A stretch of 64,000 nucleotides of DNA from assembly GCA_035535035.1 (NCBI GenBank), contig DATLQW010000081.1:25092-89091 (forward strand), written 5' to 3'. This stretch comes from JASHVB01 sp035535035. GTDB taxonomy: Bacteria; Pseudomonadota; Alphaproteobacteria; Acetobacterales; Acetobacteraceae. Both the position numbers and the translations under genes were made by a program. Each line of letters opens with the position of its first letter. Positions within the stretch are counted from its first letter, which is position 1. Below, piece after piece: positions 63,676-64,000 of this stretch. The notes under the pieces were generated by a model that was not told where the DNA came from, searched no databases, and worked only from the letters and a program-made list of their open reading frames with translations.

Positions 63676-64000
63676 ATGATGCACGATCCACTCACCACTC
63701 CGGCCGACGCCTGTGCCCCCGATGCGGATCGGGCCGCCCCGGACGCGCCCGCGCTCCTGCCCGAGTGGGTCGCCCATCTCCTCGCGCTGGTCATCCGATT
63801 CATGCTCGAGCGCATGCTTGCCGGATGCTCGGGCCGCTCCCGGCTGCCATCCTGGTGGCACGACCGGCCGGACCTGCCGCCGGCCTCGGCGCAGGCCCTG
63901 GCCGCATCGACCCGCGGCCCGTTCGGCAACGCCATCGCCTGGATGTGCCAGCGCCGCGGCATCGGGCCGGGCCACCCGGACTGGCCGTACCTGGCCCGCA
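63676..64000 (+). CDS. unknown protein, cut by the window edge
   Basis: An open frame starts at ATG 63676 (or 63679) and runs without a stop to the end of the window: at least 108 residues. It has a hydrophobic helix VAHLLALVIRFMLERMLAG near 32-50, then a Trp/Pro-rich segment (PSWWHDRPDLPPASAQ) and GPFGNAIAWMCQRRG. High G/C at third codon positions and an upstream TTGACA support it. No family is recognised. Confidence 0.6.
   Translation, partial: MMHDPLTTPADACAPDADRAAPDAPALLPEWVAHLLALVIRFMLERMLAGCSGRSRLPSWWHDRPDLPPASAQALAASTRGPFGNAIAWMCQRRGIGPGHPDWPYLAR

Overview
The window comes from the chromosome of a very GC-rich alphaproteobacterium. The gene content, the high G/C at third codon positions and the G-rich palindromic intergenic repeats resemble Acetobacteraceae/Rhodospirillales, but this placement is inference: no rRNA or other diagnostic marker is present. 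Starts were chosen from visible ribosome binding sites where possible.

Layout. (1) 0-12.8 kb is a metabolic and accessory stretch: a creatininase-type amidohydrolase, a ParDE toxin-antitoxin pair with a perfect operator palindrome, a large DUF3604 PHP-like hydrolase, an LLM-class oxidoreductase, a TetR regulator divergent from an SDR and a ketopantoate-reductase-like gene, a DUF4010/MgtC membrane protein and a TPR glycosyltransferase of the O-GlcNAc-transferase (SPINDLY) type. (2) 12.9-44.2 kb is a nearly complete type VI secretion system. Minus-strand tssA, tssB, tssC, a second tssC, tagJ, tssE, tssF and tssG are followed by a translationally coupled methyltransferase, an OmpA protein and a membrane-anchored HELSH protein. 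ClpV and hcp run on the plus strand and end at a strong terminator. A second minus-strand block carries vgrG, a small DUF6931-like gene, fha/tagH, tssJ, tssK, tssL (with OmpA domain), tssM, tagF and pppA. A second FHA gene faces away from vgrG. No PpkA kinase, PAAR protein or obvious toxin/immunity pair is visible. (3) 44.5-55.2 kb is housekeeping: ftsY, mtaB and dapF, a decayed BrnTA module, rpmI-rplT-pheS-pheT, a small unknown gene, an MBL-fold hydrolase and tatD. (4) 55.2-57.8 kb is metG-holB, coupled by an ATGA overlap. (5) 57.9-62.6 kb is a type III restriction-modification pair (mod, res) directly upstream of holB, where tmk often sits in related genomes. (6) The right end has a histidine-kinase-like ATPase without an H-box and a gene cut by the window edge.

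The T6SS genes together encode baseplate (TssA/E/F/G/K), sheath (TssB/C plus a C paralogue), tube and spike (Hcp/VgrG), membrane complex (TssJ/L/M), recycling ATPase (ClpV) and a phospho-regulatory arm (FHA, TagF, PppA, and a TssL N-terminus with a TVIRP-type phospho-motif). The most unusual points are the methyltransferase, OmpA and metallopeptidase-like tail of the tssA-G operon, the paired sheath subunits, the phospho-switch lacking a local kinase, the BrnTA remnant, the mosaic Mod gene, and a dispersed family of roughly 90-120 bp bipartite inverted repeats between genes.
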